DNA from: Solanum dulcamara
Taxonomy: Eukaryota > Streptophyta > Magnoliopsida > Solanales > Solanaceae
Length of the DNA: 64,000 nt
Direction of reading: 5' to 3'
Assembly: GCF_947179165.1 (NCBI RefSeq)
Contig: NC_077238.1
Span: 36,259,793 to 36,323,792, forward strand
In this document: positions 48,831 to 60,402 of the stretch, piece by piece
How the letters are laid out: every line of letters starts with the position of its first letter
Position numbering within the stretch: the first letter of the stretch is position 1
Notes under the pieces: generated by a model
Databases searched by the model: none
What the model was told of the DNA's origin: nothing
Seen by the model: only the letters and a program-made list of their open reading frames with translations
Program-made: the position numbers and the translations under genes

Positions 48831-48977
48831 GATGCACCTACTTAAAGCAAGCAGGTGACGCACCTACTTAAGGCAAGCAGGTGACACACCTACTTGAGGC
48901 AAGCAGGTGACGCACCTACTTGAATCAAGCAGGTGATGCACCTACTTGAATCAAGTAGGTGACTCACCTACTTGGGG
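48831..48977 (+). repeat. 26-bp tandem array in B1 3' LTR (about 6 units)
   Basis: Same unit as at 43465-43559 but with two more copies, exactly 52 bp longer. Confidence 0.92.
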
Positions 48978-50958
48978 TGGATCCCATGCTGCCACGTGGA
49001 AGCTTTGGATTGGCCGCATGATTGTGGTGGCACCCTAGGGGGCTTCCACGTGTCACCCCTAGGGGATGCCACATGTCACATCCTAAGAAGGTATATATAT
49101 ATGTATTATATCCTGTACATAGTTCATTCTTCAGCATTTAGAACAAAATAAAAGAAGGAAAACCCTAATAGACTACGAGAGAAGGGCTACGGCTATGGCC
49201 AAAGTGAAAGGTAAGCTCCGGTTCTGTTTCATAAATTAATTATTTAAGGTATTCCTTGGTTAAATGAAGGTGTTTAATGACTTAAATAATTAATTGGGGC
49301 AGCAATATAGGGCTGCAAATAGCCATCGAAGTTCAGCCACAACAAGAGCTTCCAAAGCCAATTTTCAGCAAGTTTGGAAAGCCGTTCGTTAATGTATGGT
49401 GTGGTTATCTTCTCCCACGTTTTGTTAAGGTTTTGGACATGTTATGATGGTGTTAATAACATAAATTTATGGTTTGGAGCAGCACCAAAAAGATACAAAA
49501 AGTCCACTACTTTTCCGCACTCTAAGAAACTTCTGAGGATAGGTTTTGGCTAGTTTTGTCCAATTTCGGGGAAGGTGAGGTCTTTCCTTTAAATTTGAAG
49601 TTTATGGTGTTATCATAGGGTGTTTTATACAATTTTTATGTTGCTGTAAGTGTAAGAACTTCATATAAGTGCTGGACGTTAAAGACAAACTATATTGGAG
49701 TCGCTATAAGTGCAAGGTGTTGTGCTTATGGTGTGGTACTGCAGGTTGTGGTGTTGTGTTGCAGGGCCTAAAATTATACTAAAAGGGGTGTGTGATCTTC
49801 TGGTTGTATCCACCCGACCCCCCATTTCGTATAGTTAAAGATTTTGCAAAATGGAAACTAGAAGCCCTATTTTGGTATCTTGGTTTCGAGCGAGTCATTT
49901 GCAGTTTGTGTTGTGTTATGTTGGTATGAACTGCTTATACATGTGCTGAAGGTTGTTGTTGTTGGTTGGATTTAGTTATTAGGAGTGTAATTGGAAATTT
50001 AGATAGGGAATATTATAGGGGAGGTGCTGCCCGATTTCCGTTAACGCCTTAACTAGTTAAGGAACTAGTCGAGAAGGAGAGCGAGCAAATGAATGCTGTG
50101 AATACTCGTAGGTAATATAAGATGCTGGAAAAGTCTAAGGCGGTTGATATTTGTATTGATTCCATGTTAAATAGGTCTGGAGGAAGACGACGTGAACGCA
50201 ATTAATAGAAGTACGTAAAAGGTATGTAAAGCCATTCCTTCTTTTGGCATGTTTTGGTATAAATATGTAAAGCCTATATGTTCTTTATTTTGGGTATGTC
50301 TTATATCTAAGTGACAAGTGATGTGTTTATGAAGCTTGGGGTAAATCTATACATGAGCTCTGAACATGATTCATGATTCATAATTCGTGTCCCCTGTTGA
50401 ATGTTAAGACTCTTAAAGTAGTTAAACTTCCATTCCTCAAGTCTTGTATATGTTGAGAAGTACTGTATGTAAAGTTATTCTTCCTCTCTTTTGACGTGAC
50501 TTAGATAAAAGTATTGTGTATATGAAGTTTGAATTTATTATACTCTTAAAACTCTAAGTGTGAGTTAAGGCTTTTGTTCACTTTCTACTGATTAGAACTC
50601 TTGTAACAAGTTGAGTCATTACTTTTCAAAGTCTTTCATGTGATAGGAAATGGTACATGTAAAGGTTGTCTTTTCCTACTTCTAGAAAGACTGGACGAAG
50701 GTGCTATAGGACATGGATTTGGATATAGCCCCATTTATAGATTTTGGAAGTAACTCATGAATTGTACCCACTCTTGAATGATAAGGGCCTTGAAGTAGTT
50801 GAACTACGACCCTTGAGCCTTCTATGGGTTGAATAGTATTGGGATGTGTAAGTTCCTATACCTAGGGGCTCTTGAACATGCTTTATGATGATATCTAAGG
50901 TATCTTTGATATGTTACAGAGTTTTGTGTACACGTATATGCATTATGATATAATATAT

Positions 50959-51227
50959 GGATCGGGCCGGATGTACCTCGGCATAATTTGCTATGTCAGG
51001 ATCGAGTCGTATGTTCTATGACAGATTATGCATTAAACGGATCAGGCCGTCGTACCTCAGCATTATTATGCATTATATGGATTGAGCCATCTTACCTCGG
51101 CATCATTATGTAATATATGGATTGGTCCATCATACCTCAGTATTATCATATGATATATGGATCGGGCCGTCGTTCCTCGACATTATTACACGACATGTGG
51201 ATCGGGCTATCGTTCCTCGGTAGGTGC
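50959..51227 (+). repeat. 40-bp tandem array in B1 3' LTR (about 7 units)
   Basis: Units start with GGATC or GGATT at 40-bp spacing. The array has about three more units than at 45557-45707. Confidence 0.92.
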
Positions 51228-52052
51228 TTACTGTATACATGAATCGGGTTGTACGTCCCATAGTGCTAATAATATGCATATGCCTATCATGATAGATGAT
51301 GTGTTTGTAACACCGAGTCCCCGAGCGGTCCGAATATGGTACGTGATAAGCGTATACATGATTTTATTTTATGAGATGTAGGTACAGTACCCTATTAAAT
51401 GCTATACTTGGTTTCCTGAATCCCTGTTTCAGTTGTTATCTCAGTTATGTATGCTTATATACTCAGTACATGTATCGTACTGACCCCCCTTTCTCTGGGG
51501 GGTTGCATTTCATGCCCGCATGTATAGATATTTATTTCGGAGATCCGCCATCTTAGGATTTTCGCTCAGCTATATTGGAAGTGCTCCACAGTTTTGGAGC
51601 CTAGCTTTTGAGTAATGGTCCTGTGATGTATATATTTATTTATGTAGGGGTATGGCAGGGGCCCTGTTCCGTCATATGTTGTCGTTCCTATTCTTAGAGG
51701 TATGTAGACATATGTGTGTGGGCTATTTAGGAGTTTATTTTTGTTATGCCTATGTGATATATTGTAAAAGCTATTATGTTATGGCAGCCTTGTCGGCTGG
51801 CTTTCCCTTTCATGATAGGATGCAAATGAAAAAGGCTACACGTGTATGAATATTTTGTCACCCGCTGGGTTCATGTGTTTGGTTCCTATATCTAGGAGGC
51901 TATACGAACATGAAAAAGTTTTAACCTATTGAGGTTTTTATGAGAAGAATCACGTTATACATAGTCTAATTTGACTATAGTCATCAGATAGGTACACGGG
52001 GGTCCAGGTCGGACCCTAGTCGCGGCCCATGGGGTTGAGTCGTGACAGTATG

Positions 52053-52995
52053 CATACTATTTAGGAATTACTTTTTATTAAGTTCTACGTCATTAGTTCT
52101 TCATGGTTCCCACAACCCTATTTGTTGAATTAACTACTTAAAACTACGTGATCAGAATCAATAATATTTTTGATAAAAGTAATTGTGAACTTACAAAGTA
52201 GCTTTGAGAATCCAAAATCTTCAATAAAATCCGAATGTAAAATATCGATAAAAAAAATTGAATTCAAGAATAAAAGCCCAAAAATGGTTCTAGTAGCTCT
52301 ATTCTCAAATCCAAAAACGTGCATATAAAAAACTAAATCTATTAATTGTACTTATAGATAAAAAAATCCTTAGTAAATTTGAATTTAGAGAATATAGGAA
52401 ACTTTAAGTCAGTTCGGGTCTACGATGTTTCTACGGATCGTACCAAGTATGACGAGTCATAAACCCAACTCATAATTCTTCACATTGCACTGAGGAACTC
52501 TTCTTCTTCACGAATGCTTTCTACTGCTCATAACTCTGAGGACGAGTCATCAAACGGAGTCGTAGACTTCATCATCAGTAACTTCAAGCTATGATTGTGT
52601 TCTACGACTCGTAGGAATATGAACAAGCCGTATAACTGACTCATCTTCTTCACTTTGCCCTCAGTCTTTCACTTCTTCTTGAAGACTTCACTTGACGACC
52701 TGTAAGCATGAAAATAAGTCATTTACTTCACTCGTGATCTTTAGTTCAACTTTTATTTTTCTCTTCCGTTCTTGACGATTAATACTTATGACCCATATAA
52801 AGAACGACGAGTCTAGGATATGCTTGTAAACTCCCAAAATTTCTTCCTTCAATGCTAAAATTCCTCAACCAATTCTCTAACTTAGTTTCTTGCAAAATAA
52901 GCACAACTACCATCAAATATGCTAACAAATATTAAAAGGACATGGTCATTCTTTTGTTTAAAGCATTAAAAGTACCATAAATCCACAATACATCA
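52053..52995 (-). repeat. Element E 5' LTR, right part
   Basis: This continues the LTR interrupted by B1. It aligns with about 13305-14212 (TTTATTAAGTTCTACGTCATTAG, then the ACGACTCGTAGG motif region, then ACATCA at the end). Confidence 0.93.
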
Positions 52996-53000
52996 AAATG

Positions 53001-53721
53001 TAATGGAAAGGTGTAGTACTCTTGAGATGAGGTTGTCTATAAAGGTGTAGAACATATAGCTGGTGGTCTAGATTAGCGTAATTATATTATGTGTAGTGCC
53101 CTGTGACTTAGCATTAGGCTTGAACATAATGAGAGCATGCAGTTAGACTTTATATCCTAGGCCTTGGTGAAAGTAGTCATATGTATCCTTGTGGGAGTTA
53201 TGAGTGGCACCCGAGAAAGAGTTGTAGGTTGAGGGAAGAGTATTTAAGCTTGAAAGCTATCAGTCATGTAGCTGAATTCATAGATTTCATATTGTTATAT
53301 CAGGCTGATAAACCTCTCTCCCGAAGTTATGAGAAGTTTTGATGAAAATGTTGGAGATTATAGCCCTCCTCTCATTTTTGCTTCAGTGTCGATGTTGAAG
53401 GTAATGCTCCTATTCTTATCTCTGAGATAGTACCTTCTTAACTTTGAGTAATTGAATGATTATTCACGAGCTTGAGTCTTTGAGTTCTTGCATTGTATTC
53501 ATGCCTTCCAATGATTATATTGATGGTAACATTCCTTTTTCCTATCTTAGAGTTGATGTTCATTTCAAATTTAAGTATATGATGAGTATTCTTGAGTTTG
53601 ACTAATGATAGATTGATTGTTTGAGTTTTTGAGTATCTTAGTTCTTGATTTGCACTTGTGCCTTGTGCAACTTCCTGGTTTGGTCATCAATCGAGGACGA
53701 ATGATCTTAAGAGGGAGATAT
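53001..53721 (+). mobile_element. Element G internal region, part right of E, with polypurine tract
   Basis: This is non-coding. At the 3' end, ATCGAGGACGAATGATCTTAAGAGGGAGATAT (53688-53721) gives the typical gypsy signature of a conserved GAGGACGAATG block and a purine tract directly before an LTR start. It is probably continuous with 12029-12674 before E inserted, giving a total interior of only about 1.4 kb. Confidence 0.7.
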
Positions 53722-56165
53722 TGTTAAACCCTGAGTCATTCTTCTTATGCGTATAGGCCAATCCCGATGACTTCTAATTATATATACATTTTAGGATCAA
53801 TTCCTAAGTATTCGAGGTGTATTAGAGGTCAATTAGGGTCATAAGTAACCTCTAGTAGTAATTCGAGTTCAAAGATCCTTTACCGATTAAGTTTTTGTAT
53901 AATATCATATAAAGGTCAACTTTAAAGATCATATCTCCTATAATATAACTAACTAGTCTGCCCATGAATTAACCAATTAAAGGTATTTGAGTCCTCTTTC
54001 CAACACCACTAATTTTGCCTCATTTTGAGTTTGGAGAAAAAAGTTATGACCATTATACTGGAGACTATCACTGCAGAAGTTTGGGGCCTGGGACGTCGCG
54101 CCAACAGTGTGCCCGAAACTAACTTCAGTAGTTTGGACCCTGGTTCGGCGCGCCCGCCATGCGCCCGAACCTATTTTTTAGATTTTTCTAATGAATGGCA
54201 TTCTTGACTTTTTCCCACCTTTGCCAAACTTAGCCCAACCCATTTTGAAACTAAAGTTCATCCCTTATCAGTACCCTAAGGGTATTTTTTCTCGTTCAAC
54301 ACTTAGAACATTGAGATAAAAGAATTGGAGAGAAAAAACAAAGCTAGGGTTTAAGGTTTTCAATCCATTCCTTCAAGTCTCGACCGTCCCTTTAATTTCC
54401 AAGTATGTAAGGATAACCACAATGTTGGATTGAGATCATCCACGTGCCCTACATCTAATTCTATTGATTGTTGAGAATGATCTAAGTCTAACCTAGTTTC
54501 TTGAATTCCGAATGAGTTAATTCTTCTTCTATTGAGTTTCGTATAATTATGTATTGAGATTATTGTTGTTTTCTATCTCTCACTTGATTGGAGTTGTTGT
54601 TCATGGCTACTTTCCCGTGAACCATAATTGATTTGATAATCATGACTTTTATAAACATATTTTTGAGTAAAAATGATGGCTTTTATGCATTTATGAAGAA
54701 AGTGATTTGAACTAATATTATATTTTTTATTGAGTCTAAATGAGTATGAGGGTGAAACATGAATGATTGAAATCGAGAAAGAGTTTTGAGGAGATGTAAA
54801 TAATTTTTAAAGCATATTTTTTCTAAAAGAACTTGATGATTTTACCACGAGCATTGATTATAAATGAGTTTGAGTTTTCATATGAATTGAGTTCTTGAGT
54901 CATTCAAGATTTTATTGAGTCTTAAAGTATAATTTGTGAATGTCTTAAATAAGCATGAGTAAAGCAGGATATGAGTTTGAAAGGTTCTTAAAATTCTATT
55001 ATTTTGAACATGAGTATTTTGAGTAAAAATGATTGTTTGAGATAGAGTTTTGAGTAGATTTGAGCGATCTTGATAGCATGTTTTTAAAATGAAAAAGCAT
55101 GATAATTTGAGATGAGACTGAGTTTTAAAAAGTGTCCAATAAGACTAGATGAGATGATATAAATTTTTTACCTGATAGATATGAGCATCATATATTATGA
55201 GAGTTGTATTGAGAACCAATTTTGGTAAAAGTATACATAACTCGAACCCCATAAACTACATAGCTAGTGTAGGAGAAAAAAGGATCATACCATTAAATTC
55301 GGATGTTTCCTCTTCATTCTCAATAAGAGGAATTGATTTGATTGATTGTGGATCAAAGATTGGTTGATTCATCCCTTACCTTGGCAAAGTATCAGATGGA
55401 CGTGGCAACGACATTGACTTATTGTACATCACTCGCTCATATGGTGATGGTTGTCGATTTGAGAAACTCTCTAATAAAATGAATGGTTTGATTTGGTTAG
55501 GTTGCGTATCATTGAGTCCTTTTTAAAAGATTTGCTTATTTTTTGGCATCTTTATTGAGTTGAGTTATTTTCAGAGCTGAGTCATTTGAGTCGAGTTGAG
55601 TATCCTTGAGTAAGTTTTCTTTCAGCTATATTATATACTCGTACATTCCATGTACTAATGCTATTTTGCCTGTATCATTTCATGATGCACAGATAGGTTC
55701 TAGAGATCATCAACAAGCGCACCATAGAAGATCTATTCATACTCAGCTGACTGTTGAGTCCTCCCCTGCATTTGAAGGATACCACTCATGTTATTCTTGC
55801 ACTAAGTTTTATCTTTTTATTTTGATTTGAGGCATCCATAAACCTGTCATTATCGTCATTTAGAGAGTATTGATAGAGGCATCATAGACTGGATACAGAT
55901 GGGTTGATTGAGTATTTCTATTCCTTGATTTGTTCTTGTTAGACTATTCCCATGACATAAATTGGAGTTTGATTTGTTGTCCTATCGACTTTCTTCCTTG
56001 AGTTAGGTTGTTGATTGTATTTTCCCACCTAGTTGTCTTTATATTTAAGTCTTCTGCTAATTGAATAAATGAACGAATATGTGATCAGTCCAAGTGGTTC
56101 ACTTGGAAGCCAGTAATGGTGTCTAAGTGTCTCCCACATCTAGGGTACCCTCCTAGGGCCTGACA
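53722..56165 (+). repeat. Element G 3' LTR (2.4 kb)
   Basis: It starts TGTTAAACCC after a purine tract and ends GGGCCTGACA. Its last 480 bp match 11540-12028. It shares several blocks with the solo LTR at 1297-3205. A GC-rich island at about 54090-54165 contains GGCGCGCC-like units. The base pattern is otherwise AT-rich with many TTGAG words. The five bases after it (ATGGC) cannot be compared because the left LTR end is lost. Confidence 0.88.
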
Positions 56166-56546
56166 ATGGCATAGAACTTTCTCACCTAGACAGAGCGCGC
56201 AACAAGGAGAGCCTCCATCAATGGTCCCTAAGTGAAATCCACCATTCTGGAATGGAAAAAAGGTGCTTTCAATGCTACTCCCAAGATGTGAAAGCCCTCT
56301 CATAACAAAACTTGGTTCTTTAGAATTTGTGATACCTTTCCCAAACTTGCATTATCGAAAAACCTCACAAATAAAAGACCTTCTTTGTTCTTGTCAACCA
56401 TTGTTAGAAGTGTCAATAATTTTATATTTAAATGCCTTAGAACTCATCAGAGGTAAAAGAAGCTTTTCAGATAAAAAAAGGAATTTGATTTAGCTCTAAT
56501 TGACTAGGAGGTTGCTGAACAGTAGCCTCCCACTATAGAATGTTTT
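56166..56546. other. Unassigned 380-bp segment
   Basis: This lies between the end of LTR G and the end of LTR D. It has no LTR termini, repeats or pol wording that I recognise. A + frame of 76 codons at 56263-56493 (MLSMLLPRCESPLITKLGS) and an overlapping - frame at 56085-56303 have no recognised similarity. It may be old host sequence, organelle-derived sequence or a decayed element. Confidence 0.4.
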
Positions 56547-58788
56547 TGTCATAATCCAAGACTCAGGCCTAGATACGACATGGCGAATGAGACACTCGAA
56601 GGTACCTCACCCAAGCCTTTTACCATTCATTTAGTTTTTCATATGTAATGTCACTAAATAGTAAGTGGAAGAAAAAGGAAAAAGAGACTAAGTAAGAACA
56701 TTATAGAATAATAGCCAACATCAATCTTAGATCATTATACATGTACGTCCAAACATACCTCTACTATAGATTTGGCGGGGCCTAAGACATGTCCCTAGGT
56801 CACCCTCAAAATAAGTGTCAAAAGTACCAAAAGGTAACCAAGAGTCTAAGCATATCATAAGCTAGAAAAGAAAGGGATATTGTTGTCGAAACATGAGAAC
56901 TTACCAACAATAGTAGCCTTCAAATGAATCTAACTAGCCACATGGAGGTGAATGCAGAGCAACACCGGTCCCTACCTGGTGATATCTTTTAGGCAATAGA
57001 GTATGTGTTAGTACTTTGAATTTACTATGTATATGAGCATGCATCATAATGAAAATCATTAAGACATTTATAAGAAAAGTACATAAGTGAGTGCATGCAT
57101 GAATAATCAAGTAATGAGCATTTGAAATATTCATTTGTTGGGAAGATGACCGTAACCGACATTTATGACCATGCTAGCTATTACATGAAATCCAACATCA
57201 CCCCCTACGTTGGCACGAGGAGACTATTTTACTGGTAGAACTCCATCAATCTTCATTCATTTCTTTAACATTTAGGATTATTTGTAGATCCACTATCCTA
57301 AGCCTATATGAGCTCCTATGTTGGCGCATAGTTAATGAGATAAAGAGTTGCTACTAAAATTCCCTTAACGAATCCCACCTCAATGCCCCATTCGGTGTTA
57401 AGTGAATTCCACAAAATTGTTTAATAACATCAGAACATAATTATTTACATATCTTTAGATTCGGTAGAATAGCTCATAAAAACCTTTCATTTGATTCACA
57501 TAAGTGAGAATTGACCTTTCACAAGTAGAATCCATCATTCCATCATTCTTTCATTTCATAAGAAATACTTTGAATCATAAAAATTTCTTTCATAAACATT
57601 CATTTTGAAGTCAAAGCTTTCAATTCAACTTCATTGTAACATAATGAAACTAGGTGGCGTCAATTCAATCAACTTTCAAATCATTTAAATCCTTGATAGC
57701 ATGCATGAGAGTAATGTAAAGCATCAAATTAAAATATTTTTAAAGCAACCCACCAAATGAACTTTAAAACTCCTTTTTATGCGTTCATATAAAGACCTTT
57801 GATAAATAAATTATTTCATGAAATTATGAGTCAATATATGCCAGTATAGGTAAGTACACTTTAAATAGACAATAATCTATGCATTTGGAATCATGATATA
57901 AAAACCCATATGATTTCACCATTTGAAATTAAATTGCTAAGTTTAGAAATCACTTGGGCTCTATAGGTGGAAGAACCCAAGAATGAGACCCACATACCTT
58001 AGGGAAATAAATCCCTAATGTAAGATTTACAATGGAGACTTGAATTTTTAAGGAAACCTTAGCTTTCTTGGCGATGAAGAAGACCTTGAGAGGAGCTTGA
58101 GAGGTTAGGGTTTTGAGTCTTAGAGTTTGAATGAGAATAATGAGTTTGGGAGGGCTTAGGATCATTAAGATAGAGTGAAATCAGTCCCCAAATGACCTCA
58201 CTTCAATATTAAAACAAAGGAAAAGACCAAAATACCCCCTTTAAAACTAGCCATACTAGGCTTCACAGAGGATGCAACATGGTTCGTGGTTCTCATCAGG
58301 GCTTGTGGTGGTATCCCATGATAATTGACTTGGAGGGAAAAATCTTTGGGTTGTAGGGAAAGTCTCTTAACTTCCTCCATGGAGACCTTCACGGTCCGTG
58401 AACTATGGTCGTAGTGTAGGACCTACAGGAGGATCTGTAGGGGTGACCACCACAGAGCACACCACAGTCCATGAAGAGCTCCACAGCCCGTGATGGTCAT
58501 TCATGGTCTTTGCCTTGAAAGGTTTTCTAAGGGCCATAGGGGAGGGATCACCACAGAGGGCACTACGGTCCATGGTGCTCACCATGGTCCGTGGTCCCTC
58601 ATTGTGCTCCCTTCCTTAAAGATCTGGGTTTCTAAATCACCACGATGATGGTTTATCATAAGGAGTGGTACGTACCACGGCCCGTGATGGCCTTCCGTGG
58701 TCATCACCTGGTGTAAGTTTTTCTGTACTTTTCTAGGATTTCATACTTTGTTCCTTCTTTTAGGACTTTCTATCTTTTGGGTATCACA
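56547..58788 (-). repeat. Element D 3' LTR (2.24 kb)
   Basis: On + it reads from TGTCATAATCC to GGGTATCACA. In element sense it begins TGTGATACCC directly after a polypurine tract and integrase tail. At 58230-58710 there are repeated CACGGTCCGTG, CCATGGTCCGTGG and CACGGCCCGTG palindromes. The frames at 57950-58585 on the - strand are this LTR, not genes. Confidence 0.88.
58230..58710. repeat. Cluster of CACGG(T/C)CCGTG palindromes
   Basis: At least six copies of an interrupted palindrome built on CACGG-CCGTG or CATGGTCCGTG are spread over 480 bp with irregular spacing of tens of bases, inside LTR D. Confidence 0.75.
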
Positions 58789-58801
58789 ATATCTTCCCAT
58801 T
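58789..58801 (-). other. Polypurine tract of element D
   Basis: On the - strand this is AATGGGAAGATAT, directly before the LTR start TGTGATACCC. It is weaker than the tracts of family B. Confidence 0.75.
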
Positions 58802-59063
58802 GGGAACATTAATCCTTGAATAAGAATCATTAGCATAGATAAGGACACGACATGAGGACTAGTAACTCAACATGAATAAAATGAAACTTGAAATTTATAG
58901 AATATGAGATCTTTAAACTTAGCATAAAATATGATTTTGAAATTTCAACTTCATGAACATGCATACATATGAAGAATTAGGAAAATATGAAACATAGGAG
59001 TCTTAAACACTTGAGCATTAATAACTTAGTACCTTAGGCTTAAGTAGAATGAAAGAGATGAGG

Positions 59064-60402
59064 TTATCTCTTTAACATATCTGCTTCCACTTCCCATGTA
59101 GCGCTTTCAACTTGATGATTTCTCCAAAGGACTTTGATAGATGCAACTTCTTTATTCCTTATTCTCTTAACGTTTTGGTCAAAAAATTTAAATGGGATCT
59201 CTTCATAGGTCAAGGTTTCTTCAACATTCAATACTTCCGATGGGACAGTGGAACTAGGATCTCCCACATATTTTCTTAACATAGACACATGGAACACCAT
59301 ATGAACCATGGCTATTTCCAAAGGAAATTCCAACTCATAAGTAACCTTTCAAACACGCCTCAAGATTCTATAAGGCCCTACATACCTAAGGCTCAATTTT
59401 CCCTTTTTACCAAATCGAACTACACCCTTGATGAGTGAAACATTCAAGTATACCTAATAATCCACATTAAACTCAAGATCCCTTCTCCTAGTATTGGAAT
59501 AGGAATTTTGATGACTTTGACCCATATTCAACCTTTCTCTAATGACTCTCACCTTTTCAAAAGAATCAAGCACCAAATCAGGGCCCAACAATGTCATTTC
59601 GCCTACTTCAAACCAACCAACCAGAGATCTACATCATCTCCTATAAGAAGTCTCAAATATGCTATCTTAATGCTTGAGTGATAGTTATTATTACAGGCGA
59701 ACTCAATAAGCGGTAGATGGTCATACCAACTTCCCTTGAACTCCAACACACAATCCCTTAACATATTCTCTAGTGTTTGAATTATCCATTCGTCTTGCCC
59801 ATTAGTTTGAGGATGGAATGCAGTACTTAACTTCACCTTGTTACCAAGACCTCTTTGAAATGATCTCCAAAAGTGAGAATTGAATTGTGTACCACATTCA
59901 AAAATAATGGACAACGATGCAAAATTACCCATTCTCGAATATACAACTTAGCATAATCCTCAGCACTATAAGAAGTCTTGACCAATAGGAAGTAAGCCGA
60001 CTTAGTCATTCTATCAACAATCACCCAAATGGAATCACGATGCTTCCAAGTATGAGGCAAAGCCACTACAAAGTTCATGTTCACATCTTTCCACTTCAAA
60101 GTAGGGATTTCAATGTCTTGTGATAGGCCACCCGACCTTTGATATTCGGATTTAACTTGTTGGTAATTTGGACATTCGAAAATGAACCTTGCAATGTCTT
60201 TTTTCATGCTACCCCACCAATATAGCTCTTTTAAGTCACAGTACATTTTCATCGAATCGGGATGAATAGAATATGAATTATGAGCCTCCTTCAAGTTTGA
60301 ACCCCTTAGGCCATCCACATCCAGAACACATAACCGGTCTTGGAAATGAATTACTCGATCTCTCCTATGTGAAAACACCTCTACTTTCTTCTCTCTCACC
60401 AA
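59064..60402 (-). pseudogene. Element D integrase with chromodomain-like tail
   Basis: From 60402: HNSYSIHPDSMKMYCDLKEL and YWWGSMKKDIARFIFECPNYQQVK, a zinc-binding region whose last CxxC has one C changed to Y. The core follows with MNFVVALPHTW and WVIVDRMTKSAYFL, retaining the first catalytic D. From 59932: IIFECGTQFNSHFW, LSTAFHPQTNGQDEWIIQTLE and ACNNNYHSSIK. From 59333 the tail reads MVHMVFHVSMLRKYVGDPSS and VASIKVLWRNHQVESATWE, the chromodomain-like end of chromoviruses. Frameshifts near 59900 and 59560-59340 break it. The element belongs to the same broad group as A and B but is a separate family by its LTR. Confidence 0.9.

Larger units (their letters stand above)
43102..52047 (+). 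mobile_element. Element B1: complete family-B LTR retrotransposon, non-autonomous, with 5S-like segment
   Basis: The element is 8,946 bp with perfect duplications GTATG (43097-43101 and 52048-52052). The 5' LTR is 43102-46525 (3,424 bp) and the 3' LTR 48477-52047 (3,571 bp); most of the 147-bp length difference is explained by tandem array copy number. The internal region is only 1,951 bp: primer binding site, non-coding leader, 5S rRNA-like segment, a scrap of pol tail and polypurine tract. It has no gag, PR, RT, RH or INT core, so it depended on other elements. Sampled LTR divergence is about 5%. It resembles the class of large retrotransposon derivatives, but with LTRs longer than its interior. 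Confidence 0.96.
48477..52047 (+). repeat. B1 3' LTR
   Basis: It runs from TGTTACACCCC to TGAGTCGTGACA. It holds a longer 26-bp array (48831-48977) and a longer 40-bp array (50959-51227) than the 5' LTR. CACGTG is at 48993-48998, TATA at 49092-49102, and a second CACGTG at 49047-49052. Confidence 0.95.
12675..52995 (-). mobile_element. Element E: Athila-lineage Ty3/gypsy retrotransposon, split by nested insertions
   Basis: Terminal LTRs are at 12675-14212 (3' LTR) and at 42474-43101 plus 52053-52995 (5' LTR). Host duplications are GAATG (12670-12674) and AAATG (52996-53000), four of five matching. The primer binding site is of tRNA-Asp type, and gag, PR, RT, RH and INT run right to left with the wording of the Athila lineage. 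After removing F/B3/B2 and B1, the element is about 13.9 kb. An extra frame 3' of pol (33443-34925) resembles the plant-transposon-protein domain often found beside such elements. In a sample of about 190 bp the LTRs differ at roughly one base in nine, so it is older than its passengers. Confidence 0.93.

Noticed and set aside
54025..54207. Short frame over the GC-rich island of LTR G
   Set aside because: The composition comes from repeated GGCGCGCC-like motifs inside an LTR. There is no supporting similarity.
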